The notes beneath the pieces are model-generated. The model made no database searches. It was not told the DNA's origin and worked only from the letters and a program-made list of their open reading frames with translations. Of a stretch of DNA of 64,000 nt, positions 35,756 through 47,001 are shown piece after piece. The stretch spans positions 558,001 through 622,000 of the forward strand of contig JAGTJL010000017.1 in the NCBI GenBank assembly GCA_020746875.1, read 5' to 3'. The translations under genes were made by a program, and so were the position numbers. How positions within the stretch are numbered: position 1 is the first letter of the stretch; each line of letters starts with the position of its first letter. Origin of the DNA: Rhexocercosporidium sp. MPI-PUGE-AT-0058. Its lineage: Eukaryota; Ascomycota; Leotiomycetes; Helotiales.

Positions 35756-38165
35756 CTAGTCTGTATCTCCTCTCGCGCCAGCTGCCCACCTCTCATATCC
35801 TTCAATAAGCTTCGGCGTAATCTGCTTCTTAACTAACTTGATGGCACTCAAAAAGTCATCCATATGTACCTGCAACTCCTCTCCCGTCTTCTCGCACTTC
35901 TCAATCACATCGTCACAAGCAGTCTGGCAGATTCCAACCAATTCTGCACCCGAATAACCATCTGTCAGCTCTGCAAGTCGAGGAATGTCAACGTCGTCCG
36001 CCATGTCCATCGTCCTCTGTCTGACTCTCAGAATCTCCTTTCGGCCTTCCAGATCCGGTGGAGCTACGTAAAGAAGCTTGTCAAATCGTCCAGGACGGAG
36101 TAAAGCAAGATCAAGGGCTTGAGGTTGGTTCGTAGCTGCGAGAACGGTAACGCCTTTCAAGGTCTCAATACCGTCCATTTCATTCAAAAGTGTGGTGAGG
36201 ACATTGACACCATTATTCCTTCCACTCCGCTTGCTGCCTATTGATTCAATCTCGTCGAAGAAAATGATACTGGGGCTAGCGGCTCGTGCTCTCGCGAAAA
36301 CATCACGGACTGCTCGTTCAGACTCGCCAACGTACATATTGAGCAACTCAGCTCCTTTAACAGCGAAGAAATTGAATCCAACTTCGGTAGCCATGGCTTG
36401 CGCACTCAGGGTCTTTGAGCATCCTGGTGGGCCATAGAGAAGAAGCCCCTTTTTAGGCGAGGCACCGACTCGCTTCATGCGTTCGGGGTTCTGGGCATGT
36501 TAGAAATTGGTTCTGCAGTGGGTAACGAAAACTTACAAGTAGAGGTGTCTCAACGGCTCGTCGGAGAGCATTCTTCACACTGTCTTGCCCACCAATTTCA
36601 TCCCAGCGAACACTTGGTGGTTGGAGTGTGATATCATGCATAGCTGTTGGACGGACCACAAGTAGAGCCTGCTCGATATCTTCCTGTGCGAGATAGAAAC
36701 CATCTGCGTTCTCCGACTCAACGGCTCTAGCCTTTTCCTCGGCGAGTTCACATGCAGCGTCTAGTAGAGCTACCAAATCTTCTGCTGTGTACGCATGTGT
36801 CCGATCACCAAGCTTATTGAGTGTCTCTTCCCGGGTATCTGGATGAAGTGGTGGTTCCAGTGACTTCAATATCGCCTTTCGTGCAGCTACATCGGGTATT
36901 GGTAGCGAAATTTCCGTCCGAAATCTCCCTCTCTTCTTTAGAGACATAGGTATGTTGCTCGAGTTCAAGGAGGTTGCGACGACAAGTACGCGAGGCAACG
37001 ATGTTCCTGCATGGCTCTGTGCAAGGACGTCGAGCTCCTCACCCATAGCTTTTGCCATGCTGCTAGACATAGGATCCTCTTTCGACACCAAAGATTCAAG
37101 GTCATCAATAACGATGATGCTCGGTTGGCTGAGCTTTGCATCTCTAAAAGTTGACCGGACGTTCGAGAGCTTTGCATCGCTTTCAAGGCGGAGAACATTC
37201 TTGCTCCAGCCGGTATTAAGTATTTTGTCCAGAAGATAGGTCTTTCCCGTTCCATGGCCGCCATGCAGTAGAACAGCACACGATCTCTGCGCCCAAGTGA
37301 ACTTGAATTGCCGGTCGAAATTGCTCAGGAAGCGGTTGAGTTTCCTAAGTGCTTGATCAATACCTGCAATATCGACGACTTCAAGGCGTGCCAATGGCCC
37401 GTTGACTTCTGGTTGAGCTGGGGCTTCAACTCGACTTGAGATCTTGGCGGATGTATTCGAGTCGTATTTTCCCAGACCGGTGGGCTTGCCGTTGACGAAG
37501 TCAACAATAAAATCTCGTTTAGGTCCTCGGAGAGAGATGTTCTTGAACATCATTCCTGGAAAGATTATTTCCGCGCGACCTGCGAACGATTAGCTATATG
37601 CGTGTCGATTGGCCCAATGTAAGAAAAGGCCCCAGAAGGATTGGAAATATCAATGTGCCTTTTCCCTAAGTGTATTTGTACCACTGCAATACAAATCTCA
37701 TGTATCTGATATAGCTGTGGGTGACTTACTTAGACTCTCCCGAAGAAACCATTCCCAGTGAGGTCTGTCCTCTTCACCAATCTCTGGAATCTCGCCCGAC
37801 TCCTGTGAAGTGATATCTCTCAAGAAGATAGATCCTGCTATACCTACATTGCCGGCACCGCACATGATCAAATCGTCTGAAAGCTTGAAGTTGCATAAGT
37901 CTTGAAAAGTCTTCGACATATGTATGACTTTCTTGTTGTTGCTCTTCTCGGTGGTAAGCCAAGCAATAGCCTCCTTCTTCTCCTGTTCATCTTTCTTCCA
38001 AATATGGCAAAGCATTCCAGGCTTAAGATTCAGCTCAGAAAGCGCCGTGCTTGCAAGGTATACACGTGATACTCCATTCTGATCGGGGCGGTCTTTGAAG
38101 TTCTGATTTGCAAAGGGTCGTATCTTGACCTCCAAGGTCTTCTGCGTATCCTGGGTATTCGACAT
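35756..38165 (-). CDS. AFG2: Type II AAA+ ATPase of the AFG2/Drg1 group
   Basis: 737 aa in three exons: 38165-37730, 37579-36537, 36490-35756 (introns 150 and 46 nt). An N-domain (1-190) is followed by two AAA modules. D2 is canonical: Walker A GPPGCSKT (513-520), the serine-cysteine variant usual for AFG2; Walker B FFDE (570-573); arginine-finger segment RPGRFD. D1 is divergent: Walker A GGHGTGKT (252-259), Walker B VIDD (302-305) with Asp in place of the catalytic Glu, while KRGRFR keeps an arginine-finger-like block. AFG2 strips shuttling factors such as Rlp24 from new cytoplasmic pre-60S particles. Whether D1 still hydrolyses ATP is open. Other CDC48-related families are less likely because of the GPPGCSKT motif and length. 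It shares a 236-bp divergent promoter with the next gene. Confidence 0.82.
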
Positions 38166-38401
38166 GCTGAGTTGGCGGACTTGAAATTACTTCGCATCGT
38201 TGGTGGTTGTTGGAATATAAAAGTTCGTTAAAGAAAATAAATTTGTGCAGCCTTGCAAGAGAGAACCAACGCTCGCTCGCTCCCGTGCCGTTGCCAAGCC
38301 GAGCCCAGTTGAAGCTGTCGAAGCTCTCTTCTAGGAACACGAATTTTATTCAACTCCGCCACCACACAGGTCCACCAACACCGTGCCATTGGGGAATATT
38401 G

Positions 38402-40007
38402 ATGCTGTCGACGCGCTTTCTGCCTCCGCAGTTCTTGTTGCCAGCATGGAGCGCGAGACAACTAGCCCAAGCTGCGCAACGGGCTCACAAATCCGATTAC
38501 ACGAAGGGCGACGAGGACAATGACAATATTGAACCGGCCCCCAATCCCCCAAAGAGGTTGCCGCCAACCAAGAGAGCTCGTCTTTCGATACCCAATGTCA
38601 AGAAGATTGGTCTCAAGCCGATTAATGTTGATGTGGAGACAAATCTCAATTCACGACAGTCGACACCTGAAGAGCAGTCAAAAAAGAGTCAGGCCCGGAA
38701 ACGAGTTCGCAAATCCGATTCCACGAAGAAAGATAGCGACAATGGGGATCACTACGCGGAGTCAATTGGCAAGAAAAGCAGCTACAAGTTGTTCACTCCA
38801 ATAGTTCCGCCAGGAGATGTGGATAAAGTAGTGGGAAAGGCGCCCGCGCCAAAGGAGGTCGAGACACAGTCCATGGATCAGGAACCCCAAGCAGAGTCAG
38901 AGGGATTGTCATTGTACGAAGAGCTCTTTCCAGAAGAGGCACTCGCACGGCAGACGAGGGAGAAGAAAGCGAGAGAGAGATTGGAGAAACTACCAGCGTT
39001 CAATTGGGCCGTGGAAACTACAGAACTAGACATGCAGGAAAGGAAGCAGGAAGAGGCACGCAAGCAAACCAGAGAGAAATTTCAAACCATTCCAGGACTG
39101 AAGTTTGGACGTCGCACAGTTCAGGAACGAACGGTCCTTTCGGCGAAGCAAGAGCAGGATGAGTCCAGTACGAGCAGGAGGAGAGCCAGCGTTCTTGTAT
39201 TGCAAGCGTGCAGCAAGACGCTGGAAGAGAGCGATTTCTACAGAGTTGGGCCCAAGGGGAACCATATCGAAAGTTGGACTAACGGTATACTCAAAAGTAT
39301 GGTCCTGAGTACCAAGTTGTAAGGTGTTCTGCTAACACTCAGCAGTTATTCCTGCCCGCGACAATGTCACTCTCGAACCTCTCGGCCAGTACTTCATACT
39401 TTTTTCGAGCCTTGCAGCCGCACGACTATACCTAGACAAAACCCTACGGCTCCTAGCACTCACTACGTCGAGTGAATACTTCTCACGGCCTAGTGCCCGC
39501 TCTAGGGAAGGAGAAGACTTAGAGGCTGTGAAACGAAATTTTACTCTGGTCCCAGCTGGTGGGAAGCTGTCACTGAGACTGCTCCAACCGCCTTATAGCA
39601 AAGGATTGCAATGGATGATCAATGCAGGTGGTCCAGCACCTCTAGTTGCAAGGCAGAACAAGTCACAGAATATTGTTCTTTTTAGCACCGATAGAGGCTA
39701 TGTCAAGCCCCACGAGCTGGAGAATGCTATTATGGACGATGGCAAACGTCGAAATCTTCACTGGAAGCTCGTCGGAGGAAAGGGCGAAGCCATTGTGCAG
39801 CTCGGGACCAAAAGAAATCCTGCCGGAGAGGATACCGAATCTCGCTCAAGCTATCGCGGGCCAGCGAGATACACAGTGTCCTTTAAAGACTCGAACGAGG
39901 CTCGAAGATTTGCAAGAGAGTGGCACAAACGGCCCTTTCCTTCGAAACGGTTGCCACAGCCGGGGGATGATGCTCCCCCTATAGTCAATACAGAGATCCT
40001 GTGGTAA
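38402..40007 (+). CDS. Uncharacterised protein, probably mitochondrial
   Basis: About 519 aa in two exons, 38402-39296 and 39343-40007. The acceptor is a tandem CAGCAG (39340-39345), so a one-codon-shorter form starting at 39346 is equally in frame. The start is the first ATG; the frame is open upstream but has no earlier ATG. The N-terminus (LSTRFLPPQFLLPAWSARQLAQAAQRAHKS) is basic, hydroxylated and free of acidic residues, like a mitochondrial targeting peptide. A charged disordered stretch with Lys/Asp repeats follows, then a helical Glu/Arg-rich part (EELFPEEALARQTREKKARERLEKL). The C-terminal 150 residues look folded and end in an RRM-like strand and helix (YTVSFKDSNEARRFAREWH). I do not recognise the family. 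RNA-related mitochondrial work is a guess from the tail. Confidence 0.75.
39340..39345 (+). promoter_or_regulatory. Tandem NAGNAG splice acceptor
   Basis: CAGCAG follows a strong CTAAC branch motif by about 7-10 nt. Using the first or second AG changes the protein by one residue without a frameshift. Confidence 0.65.
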
Positions 40008-40207
40008 TACAAGGCTCAATTGACTTTCACATATACAGTACTGTTCCACTAATCCACTGCCTGCTTCACTCCTCTGTGACCTTAAAACCTCAACTGGATA
40101 GGCAAAAGATGCCTTCAATTTGTAATACCATATGATACGACCAAACTCCGTCCAAAATCTGTTCTTAACAAACGAAACGCATTTCCTCCCATTCGCGCGC
40201 CCATTAT

Positions 40208-40934
40208 CTAGCAGCACTTGCCCCCCAATCCACTTCCACTTCCCTGTGCTCCAACATCTACGCCTTGGCTTGCCGATTGATCTGTTTTTGCCGTGTCGAT
40301 GATTCTCTTCTTGATATCTGCCGCCAAACTGTAGAAAGCCTTCTCGACGTTGATATTACTCTTTGCCGAGACCTCGAGGAACGGGATACCGAGCTCGTCC
40401 GCCAACTGTTGTCCCCTCTCTGTGGAAATCACACGTCTGTCTTCCCAATCACACTTGTTTCCGATAAGGATCTTGTTCACGCCCTCGGTGGCATGCTGCT
40501 CAACGTTCGAGAACCAGGTTCGGATATCTGCAAGCACTTTTTAGCTCTTTCTCCACAACTAGGGGATGCGAGGTGCATACTATTGAATGAACGCTCATCG
40601 GTAACATCATAGACCAGTAATATTCCCATGGCACCTCTGTAATAAGCGGTCGTGATGGTCCTGAATCTCTCCTGTCCTGCCGTGTCCCAGATCTGCAACT
40701 TGACCCTCTTTCCATCCAACTCGATCGTCCTGATCTTGAAATCGATACCGATTGTAGTAATGAAGGATGGCGTGAAGGAGTCCTCACTGAATCGGAGCAG
40801 ACAGCATGATTTCCCGACTCCAGAGTCACCGATTAGCAACAGCTTGATCTATAGAGTATGTTAGCATCCAGGTGTCCAACAGCAGCAGTCCGAGCAGGGC
40901 GTACCAGGAAGTCATAATTGCGCGTCCCAGCCAT
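40208..40934 (-). CDS. SEC4: Rab GTPase of exocytic vesicles (Sec4/Rab8)
   Basis: 205 aa in three exons: 40934-40905, 40848-40581, 40527-40208 (introns 56 and 53 nt). The first coding exon is only 30 nt. Motifs in order: P-loop GDSGVGKS (17-24), switch [15 protein letters not shown]3 WDTAGQERF, switch [16 protein letters not shown]4 GNKCD, G5 EVSAKSN, and C-terminal GGKCC for double geranylgeranylation. The effector-loop sequence [15 protein letters not shown] and the [15 protein letters not shown] helix fit the Sec4/Rab8 branch. It directs post-Golgi vesicles to the exocyst at growing hyphal tips. All nucleotide-binding residues are intact. Ypt1 is the nearest alternative, but the helix-3 sequence and WEDRR favour Sec4. 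Confidence 0.94.
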
Positions 40935-41557
40935 CTTAGAGGTGATCGCGCAGTGGTCGAGGTGAGGAGTAGGGTTTGTAGGAGCGCAGGACGTGAGATA
41001 TCAGGGTTCTGTGGGGTAGCAGGCCAGCGCGGGGAGTCGCTGATGTTGAAAGAAGCCTACGAGGCGGTGCGGCGAGGGTGATGACGATGCACGGCCAGGG
41101 TTTGTCGCTGGATGCGTGATTCAGGTGGCACTGGATATATGTAGGAGGAATCAACTTGGAGTCCTTGCTTTGTTTGCTGGGGACGTCAAGGAGGTGGAGG
41201 TGGTGGTGGTCGTGATATGGGGTGAACTGCGGTCAAGGGAGTGATGGTCCCTGGCAGGAGGTTACTGTATCGAGGTACGTAGCGGCTCTGTATCGCTCGC
41301 CAAAATAGGAAGGAATTATCAACAGCGGCATACGGGATGGGATTCACGCGAGGAATAGATACATCAATTTCAGAATGCTGCCTTTCGGCAAGAATAATGC
41401 AGGACTTCCAGCTGTTATTGGAATTAGAAAGAGTTGGAATGAGTATTTGTTTACAAGCACCAGGTCGTGCAATCGGCACAGGGTAACATGTGTAATCCCC
41501 CATGTCCGTCAATATTTACATTGTTTCTCTGTATTTTGTCTACTCTGTGATTCTTTT
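40935..41557. other. Intergenic region, SEC4 promoter and NCA2 3' flank
   Basis: It holds the SEC4 promoter, with a CCACC-rich stretch on the minus strand near 41190-41210. No gene is supported. Confidence 0.45.
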
Positions 41558-43601
41558 TCATTTCAGCCATTGCGCATAACCCCATCGAATGCGTTCCAGA
41601 ACCCTCAGCTGCTGCCCAATACCACTGTTGATATTTCCAAGATCAGAAAGATCTTCGAGGAACTCTCTCTCGACGTCGTTAGGGAACAGCTTGTGAGCCC
41701 GCTGTCGAAGCACATGCACCTCACAGAGGAGCAGACCGTGGTCTTTGTAGGATAACAAGTTGTTGTGGGTTGGAGTGGCCAGCGTGAGGATGCGGTCGAT
41801 GTTGCGAAGCACTCTAACGGTCTGTCTAGCCTTTTGACCTTGCTTGAATCCTCTCCTGCTTCCAAACACACCTCCAAGGTAACGGAAAGTGGCGAAGCAG
41901 ACCAGTATGCCTGGGGTGAGACCAACGAATCCAAAGACCAGTTCCTGACTCTTGAGTAATGCATCGATGCCACTGAGAGCCACCTCAACATCTACTTTGG
42001 TCTTTTGAACTTGGATCAGGAGAGTGCGCACGAGGTCACCACGGAGTGTACCAACGAACGGTTTCCGCAAGTCTTTCTCATAGGCACGAAGAACTGGTGT
42101 AAGATCCCCTTCCTTGACTTTGGCTCGGATATCTGCGATCTGAGTCTCACTTAGAGATGCTTCCCCAATTGAAATCTGAGGGTTATCGATTGCGAAATCG
42201 ACCACCATTCGCTCCAAACTGTCCCGATCACCCTTGAGACTTTCCTTGCTCATGATCGCAACCTCGCTATCTTTGTCATGGCGTATTGTGCCAATAACTT
42301 TCTTTGTGGGCTCAACAACCCAATTCACCCAGAAATCCCGTGTTGTTGCTCCGAGATCTCTTATCCAAGTAACGATTTCTGCTTTTCTGTTGACAAAGAT
42401 CCTAAGAATAGTTGTTGAAGATAGAAGAAGAGCAGTTGCAGGTAACCAGTATCGAATAAGTCTCGATGGACGACCATACTTGGCCACGAGCGTTTGAGAA
42501 GAAGTAATATGGTTGGGTACGTGGGTTTCAAGAATATGCTGGAGTCGCATACCAAGCTTTGAGGGCCTGGCAACTTCTGTTGGGGTGGTTTCACGGGTTG
42601 TGATCTCCGGATCATCGTCAACAGTCGCAAAGACATTATCCTCGAATTCAGAGATGCCCGTGTCAAGGGTCGTGACGTTCCGTAGAACGGTATCCATCAA
42701 GGCCACGCTTCTCTCCACAACAAACTTCCACTCTTGCATATCGCTTTCCTCCGTCTTGGCCACATCGGTGCTATCATCACTGACATCAAAGTTCATTCCT
42801 TCATCCATCAACATGCCCAAACCGCTTGCTCCCATCTCCCGTAGTCGTCGCAACCGCGCTTGATTGTGCCTAGCTTGGGAACGGCAAAGGGCAATAGGAG
42901 AGAGAACCTGCTGCTGAATATGGGCAACAGAGCTCTCCCTTATACTCTCTTTGACAAGCCCGTAGAATTGCTTCCATTGGTCCGTCAAGCTTGTCCCAAT
43001 CTCTCTCGCCGATATGGCGTCCGCAGGTGATTCTCTAACCCTTTCCAGGCGAGCTTTCGTGTCGCTGTAGATATTCTTCGACCATGCCCATAACCTCAGC
43101 GGTGATGTCTGTACTGTGTACAGGCTCGAATATGTGTAGGATCCTAGCACCTCGTCCCAATACCAGATGTCGTCATTGAGAGGAATCGTCTGTTCCAGCA
43201 GCGTACTCATCAACAAGCCATAGGTCTGCACCGTAGCTTTGCTCACAAGCAGCCATTCCAACTCAGCCTCATATTTGCTTGTAACTGGATCCTGCTCATC
43301 CTCCGCCACGAACTCGGAAAGAGCTGCCCGTTCGAGGAGCTGGGAAATTCGCCATGAAGATAAAAGTGGGCTGGAAGAAGAGGTCGTCGATAAAGCCTTG
43401 ACTATGCTCTGCAGTTCTGCGATTCGAGGAGATGACGATATCACATGGCTCTGCTCCGCGAAGAACTCATCGTTGGTCGAGCGCGGTACCAGGTGTAAGA
43501 CTCCATCCAGCGCGCTGTCAACGCGACGAACCTGGCTGTGAAGATATCAATGCTTATCCAGAACAGGGCAAAAGACGGTCATACTCAGCAACAATCGACA
43601 T
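41558..43601 (-). CDS. NCA2: Nuclear control of ATP synthase protein 2 (mitochondrial)
   Basis: 664 aa in two exons. The first codes for only 17 nt (43601-43585) and the second runs 43535-41558; the intron is 49 nt (43584-43536). Splicing yields MSIVADQVRRVDS, a start typical of NCA2 proteins; without it there is only a GTG-started frame. The N-terminal half is helical with a long Ala/Arg/Met stretch. A first membrane helix (ALLLSSTTILRIFV) lies mid-protein. A second (FVGLTPGILVCFATFRYL) sits in the conserved NCA2 block that ends with RNIDRIL and KDHGLLLCEVHVLR. In yeast, NCA2 and NCA3 control expression of mitochondrial ATP6 and ATP8, and the protein lies in the mitochondrial outer membrane. 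It is followed, still on the minus strand, by three more genes for mitochondrial proteins. Confidence 0.92.
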
Positions 43602-44043
43602 CACGACTCAGGTTCCATCGATAGTGGATGATTTGGAATTTTCAAGTTAATGAAGAACGTTTTGTTGATTTCGAGCTACAAGTAAATATTTAGCACGCGA
43701 ATAAGCAAGGAAAGCTCAACCGGAGCTGGAAACTCTAGCGCGGGCAACCTTGCATTCCTCACTAGCTACACTACGTTGACAAATAATGATGCAACTGTAA
43801 TTAATTGAAGATTGATTTGACGTATGGTACTCTTCATTTTCTCATCTCTGAATGAAGGTGGTCTCAAAGCTCCGTAGGGCCTCTTGTGATGTAATGTACT
43901 ACAAGTCACGTCACTGCTCTGAGTGCCTTCACTTCAAATGCTCTAACAATTCTAACAGGGAAAACGTGTTAAGGACACAGAAGAGAACCCTACCAAATTT
44001 ACACGCTATATACATCATATATACCAATTTCATACACTCCACA
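43602..44043. other. Intergenic region, NCA2 promoter and PPR-gene 3' flank
   Basis: AT-rich and non-coding. Nothing specific is seen. Confidence 0.45.
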
Positions 44044-47001
44044 TCATCCTCCAAACGCGCCAACAAGCCTTTTAGATATTGGAGGAGACTCAGCATCGAG
44101 ATCCATCCAATTGCCTTCTGCCTGGGGAACACGGCTTCCCTCCATTCCATCATCCTGCTGTCCTTGTTCTCTCAGCCCATCCAAATTTCCGGCGCGTTCT
44201 TTTCGCGCCTGGTCCTCGATGGCGGTCTCCATGATCTTGATCACCTTGAACGTGACTTGCTCCTTGGTAAGCAAAGCTTGGCGGCGCATTTCTTTGACTT
44301 CTTCGTGAGCTTGATCCAAGACATCCCACCACTCATGGACCCTTTCCGAGTATGAGTTCCTGTCCAATCGCTTGCCAGCCTCTTTCCGAGCCTCTTTCAG
44401 TGCCCCCTTGAGCTGAGTGTCTGGTGGAAGCTTGTTGGTCGAAAGGACGTTGATGACCCACCGGATGCCAGTCCCATCCTTTAAGTCTATGTATGCCTTC
44501 ATGAGTGTCGTCAGAGTGGCAAGGTCGAATTTCGACGTAGGAATATTCAAGCGGCGAGACATCGAATCCCAAAAATCAATTGCCATGCGGCTCCTGCCTC
44601 GCCTCTGAAGAATACTTGCTGTGTGCGTTATGCCTTTCTGGGAGACTTTCAGACCATTCGCCTCGAAGGAAGATATTGTTCGTTCGGCCAGCTCAGCGAG
44701 ACGCTCTATCTCGCTACCATGTTGGTAGAGATCTGACATCTGATGAATGAAGATGGATGCTACAGCATTGATGACATCGATGCCGTTTTCTTGGGCGTCT
44801 CGAATAAGTCGTACAGCCTCAGCAACATGCTCTCCATGAAGTTGCAGGCTTGCTCGGACGGCAAGATCCAGATGCTTAGATTGGAGCCGAATGTGATCAC
44901 GCTCAGCACCTTTGTAAATTTTCAGAACTGCGATGTAATTCTTCTCAGCAGAAGTGATGGTCATCGCTCGGTAAATTTCATTACCACCCGAAGTTTGGAC
45001 AGGGTCATCGTGACGCTTGAGGCGTTGCAGCCTTTCGATTCTCGTGTCTTCATTTGAAGAACGAGATACGGCAAGACCGCGCAGGATATCAAGGGAGTCG
45101 TTGCTGACTAGGTCCGCTCCAAGATCTTGTACTAGGCAATACAGTCGATAAGTTTCTTCGAATGTGAATTGAAAGATAGAGATGCAGTTCCTCAATATAG
45201 TGTTGAAAGTTTTCGAATTGACTGCACATCCATCTGCAGCGGCATAAAAGACCCAGCGGGAGATGGCATCCACTTCGTGTGCTTTCGAATACACATCAAT
45301 CATGGTATTCATGATATAAGCCGTCGTTTTTAAATGGAACCTGACGATGAAGTATTGTATGAAATCTTCAATTTCGTCAACAGAGTGCGATTTAGTGAAT
45401 TCCTTGAGTATAGGAGTAAACATGGCACTGTAGACCCCATCGTCCTCAGGAACAGCTTGCTTCATCTCGTGGAAGTCCTGTTTGACGCCATCCCAATCTC
45501 CTCGATAGGCTTTTCCGAGGGCAAAGTGGCCGTAGATGCGCAAATCATTTGGGTGACGATCGTGTGATTCGCGAAGCTCCCTGTAGTACGATGTAGCAAG
45601 CTCTTCCTCTCGAGACTCAATGCAATATTGGATCATTACGCCGTAAAGCGCCTGTGGGTGACGGGTGTGTTGAAAGAGTAGCTGGAGTCGTCGAAATAGG
45701 CCCTGGAGCCGGACAAGATCTCGGTGTGCTCTAAAGTCTTCGCCAAGTACACGAAGGAACCAAGTCGTTGAAGTATCCAATCCTCCAGTCTCGGCCATCT
45801 GACTAGCAGCAACCAGAACTTGCTCGGCATCATCGAGTCTTCCAAGAGTAAGCATCGAGTCGATGACCAGACCCGTCACTTGAAAGAATTGTACCTGATC
45901 AGGGCTGGTCTGAGTATAGAGTCTCAGAAAGTGCCGTAATATCTTCTTGTGATGCCCTTTACCATGGGTAGCCTTGATAAGACAGTCTACAGCGATGGGT
46001 AGCTGGCCAACCCGACGATTCTCAAGTCGGGAAAACAATGCCAAAGTCAGGTCAAACATGCCTCGTAGACAAGTCGCTCGGCATAGCTTCCCTCCGATTG
46101 AGCGCATTTCCTGAGACATAGATTTCGGCTTCTCTTTGAACTTCGTCAAGTATATCGAGCAGGCCTTCTGTAGTAATTCGGGTTCTTGTAAGGAGTAGTC
46201 TGTAATTCCTTTGGCAGAGAGTAGTCCCTTGATAATTTCGAGAGGCTGAAATGCATTGAAATTTTCCTCAGGAATAAGCCCGTAGCTCAAAATGATATCC
46301 AAAATCCTTGCCGAGGTGGCAAACATGGATAGTCGTTGGCAAGATTTCGAAAGCTTCGCGGAGGCATCAATCAGTTCTTGTGCCAGGCCAAACTCGTCAA
46401 CAGGTAACTGTTCCTCCGAAGCTTCGAAAAACAGCTTAGCAGCCCCATCGATGTCTGGTGAATCTTGTTCCAGTAGCTTCGTCACTTCGGATGCAATCTT
46501 GAGTTGGAAAATATGAGACTGCCGTTTTGGGTTTTCCACAATGCCGGAAGTTCGACATCCTAAAGTTTTGGGAACATTCCTGAGCGGTATTCTTGTGACG
46601 TTCATCTGCCGAGGAGTATATTTCGGAACTCCTAGGGGCTTTGTCAATTCCTCCTTCTTCGCCGGGATGCCGATTTCAGAAGGGTCTGTTGTAGAAGAGC
46701 GGCTTGGGGCCAAAGGTGTTGTGCTTTTCAACACATTGCTCGGAAGCCAAAATGCTTCATCTCGATATCGTTGAGCTTGACCCTCCAAGGCTTCCAGCGA
46801 TGTAGTGCCCGCACTGTGATATTTCCTCGACGACTTCAACCTCTTCGCATTATCGTGGACCTCCCTAGCAGAGTGTATTCGTCTTCGACGGTCCTCCGTC
46901 AGCAGACCTGCACCCAGTGCGATTGTGCATGATGTTCCGAGGGCGAGTTTGCGGAGAGCTCGCAATGCACCTTTGGAAGGCACAGGAAGAGTTGTTGGCA
47001 T
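44044..47001 (-). CDS. Large pentatricopeptide-repeat-like mitochondrial protein
   Basis: 985 aa in one exon from the ATG at 47001. An in-frame ATG at 47151 would add 50 residues. I prefer 47001 because MPTTLPVPSKGALRALRKLALGTSC reads like a mitochondrial presequence with a following hydrophobic run. The protein is nearly all helical, with repeated helix pairs such as DDAEQVLVAASQM, TTAYIMNTMIDVYSKAHEVDAIS and AIDFWDSMSRRLNIP that follow the PPR pattern in degenerate form. PPR proteins bind organellar RNA and control processing, stability or translation. The target cannot be predicted from this sequence; fungal relatives help express cox1 or other mitochondrial mRNAs. The acidic C-terminus (DLDAESPPISK) lies outside the repeats. 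There are no stops or frameshifts over almost 3 kb. Confidence 0.83.
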   Translation of the reverse strand: MPTTLPVPSKGALRALRKLALGTSCTIALGAGLLTEDRRRRIHSAREVHDNAKRLKSSRKYHSAGTTSLEALEGQAQRYRDEAFWLPSNVLKSTTPLAPSRSSTTDPSEIGIPAKKEELTKPLGVPKYTPRQMNVTRIPLRNVPKTLGCRTSGIVENPKRQSHIFQLKIASEVTKLLEQDSPDIDGAAKLFFEASEEQLPVDEFGLAQELIDASAKLSKSCQRLSMFATSARILDIILSYGLIPEENFNAFQPLEIIKGLLSAKGITDYSLQEPELLQKACSIYLTKFKEKPKSMSQEMRSIGGKLCRATCLRGMFDLTLALFSRLENRRVGQLPIAVDCLIKATHGKGHHKKILRHFLRLYTQTSPDQVQFFQVTGLVIDSMLTLGRLDDAEQVLVAASQMAETGGLDTSTTWFLRVLGEDFRAHRDLVRLQGLFRRLQLLFQHTRHPQALYGVMIQYCIESREEELATSYYRELRESHDRHPNDLRIYGHFALGKAYRGDWDGVKQDFHEMKQAVPEDDGVYSAMFTPILKEFTKSHSVDEIEDFIQYFIVRFHLKTTAYIMNTMIDVYSKAHEVDAISRWVFYAAADGCAVNSKTFNTILRNCISIFQFTFEETYRLYCLVQDLGADLVSNDSLDILRGLAVSRSSNEDTRIERLQRLKRHDDPVQTSGGNEIYRAMTITSAEKNYIAVLKIYKGAERDHIRLQSKHLDLAVRASLQLHGEHVAEAVRLIRDAQENGIDVINAVASIFIHQMSDLYQHGSEIERLAELAERTISSFEANGLKVSQKGITHTASILQRRGRSRMAIDFWDSMSRRLNIPTSKFDLATLTTLMKAYIDLKDGTGIRWVINVLSTNKLPPDTQLKGALKEARKEAGKRLDRNSYSERVHEWWDVLDQAHEEVKEMRRQALLTKEQVTFKVIKIMETAIEDQARKERAGNLDGLREQGQQDDGMEGSRVPQAEGNWMDLDAESPPISKRLVGAFGG

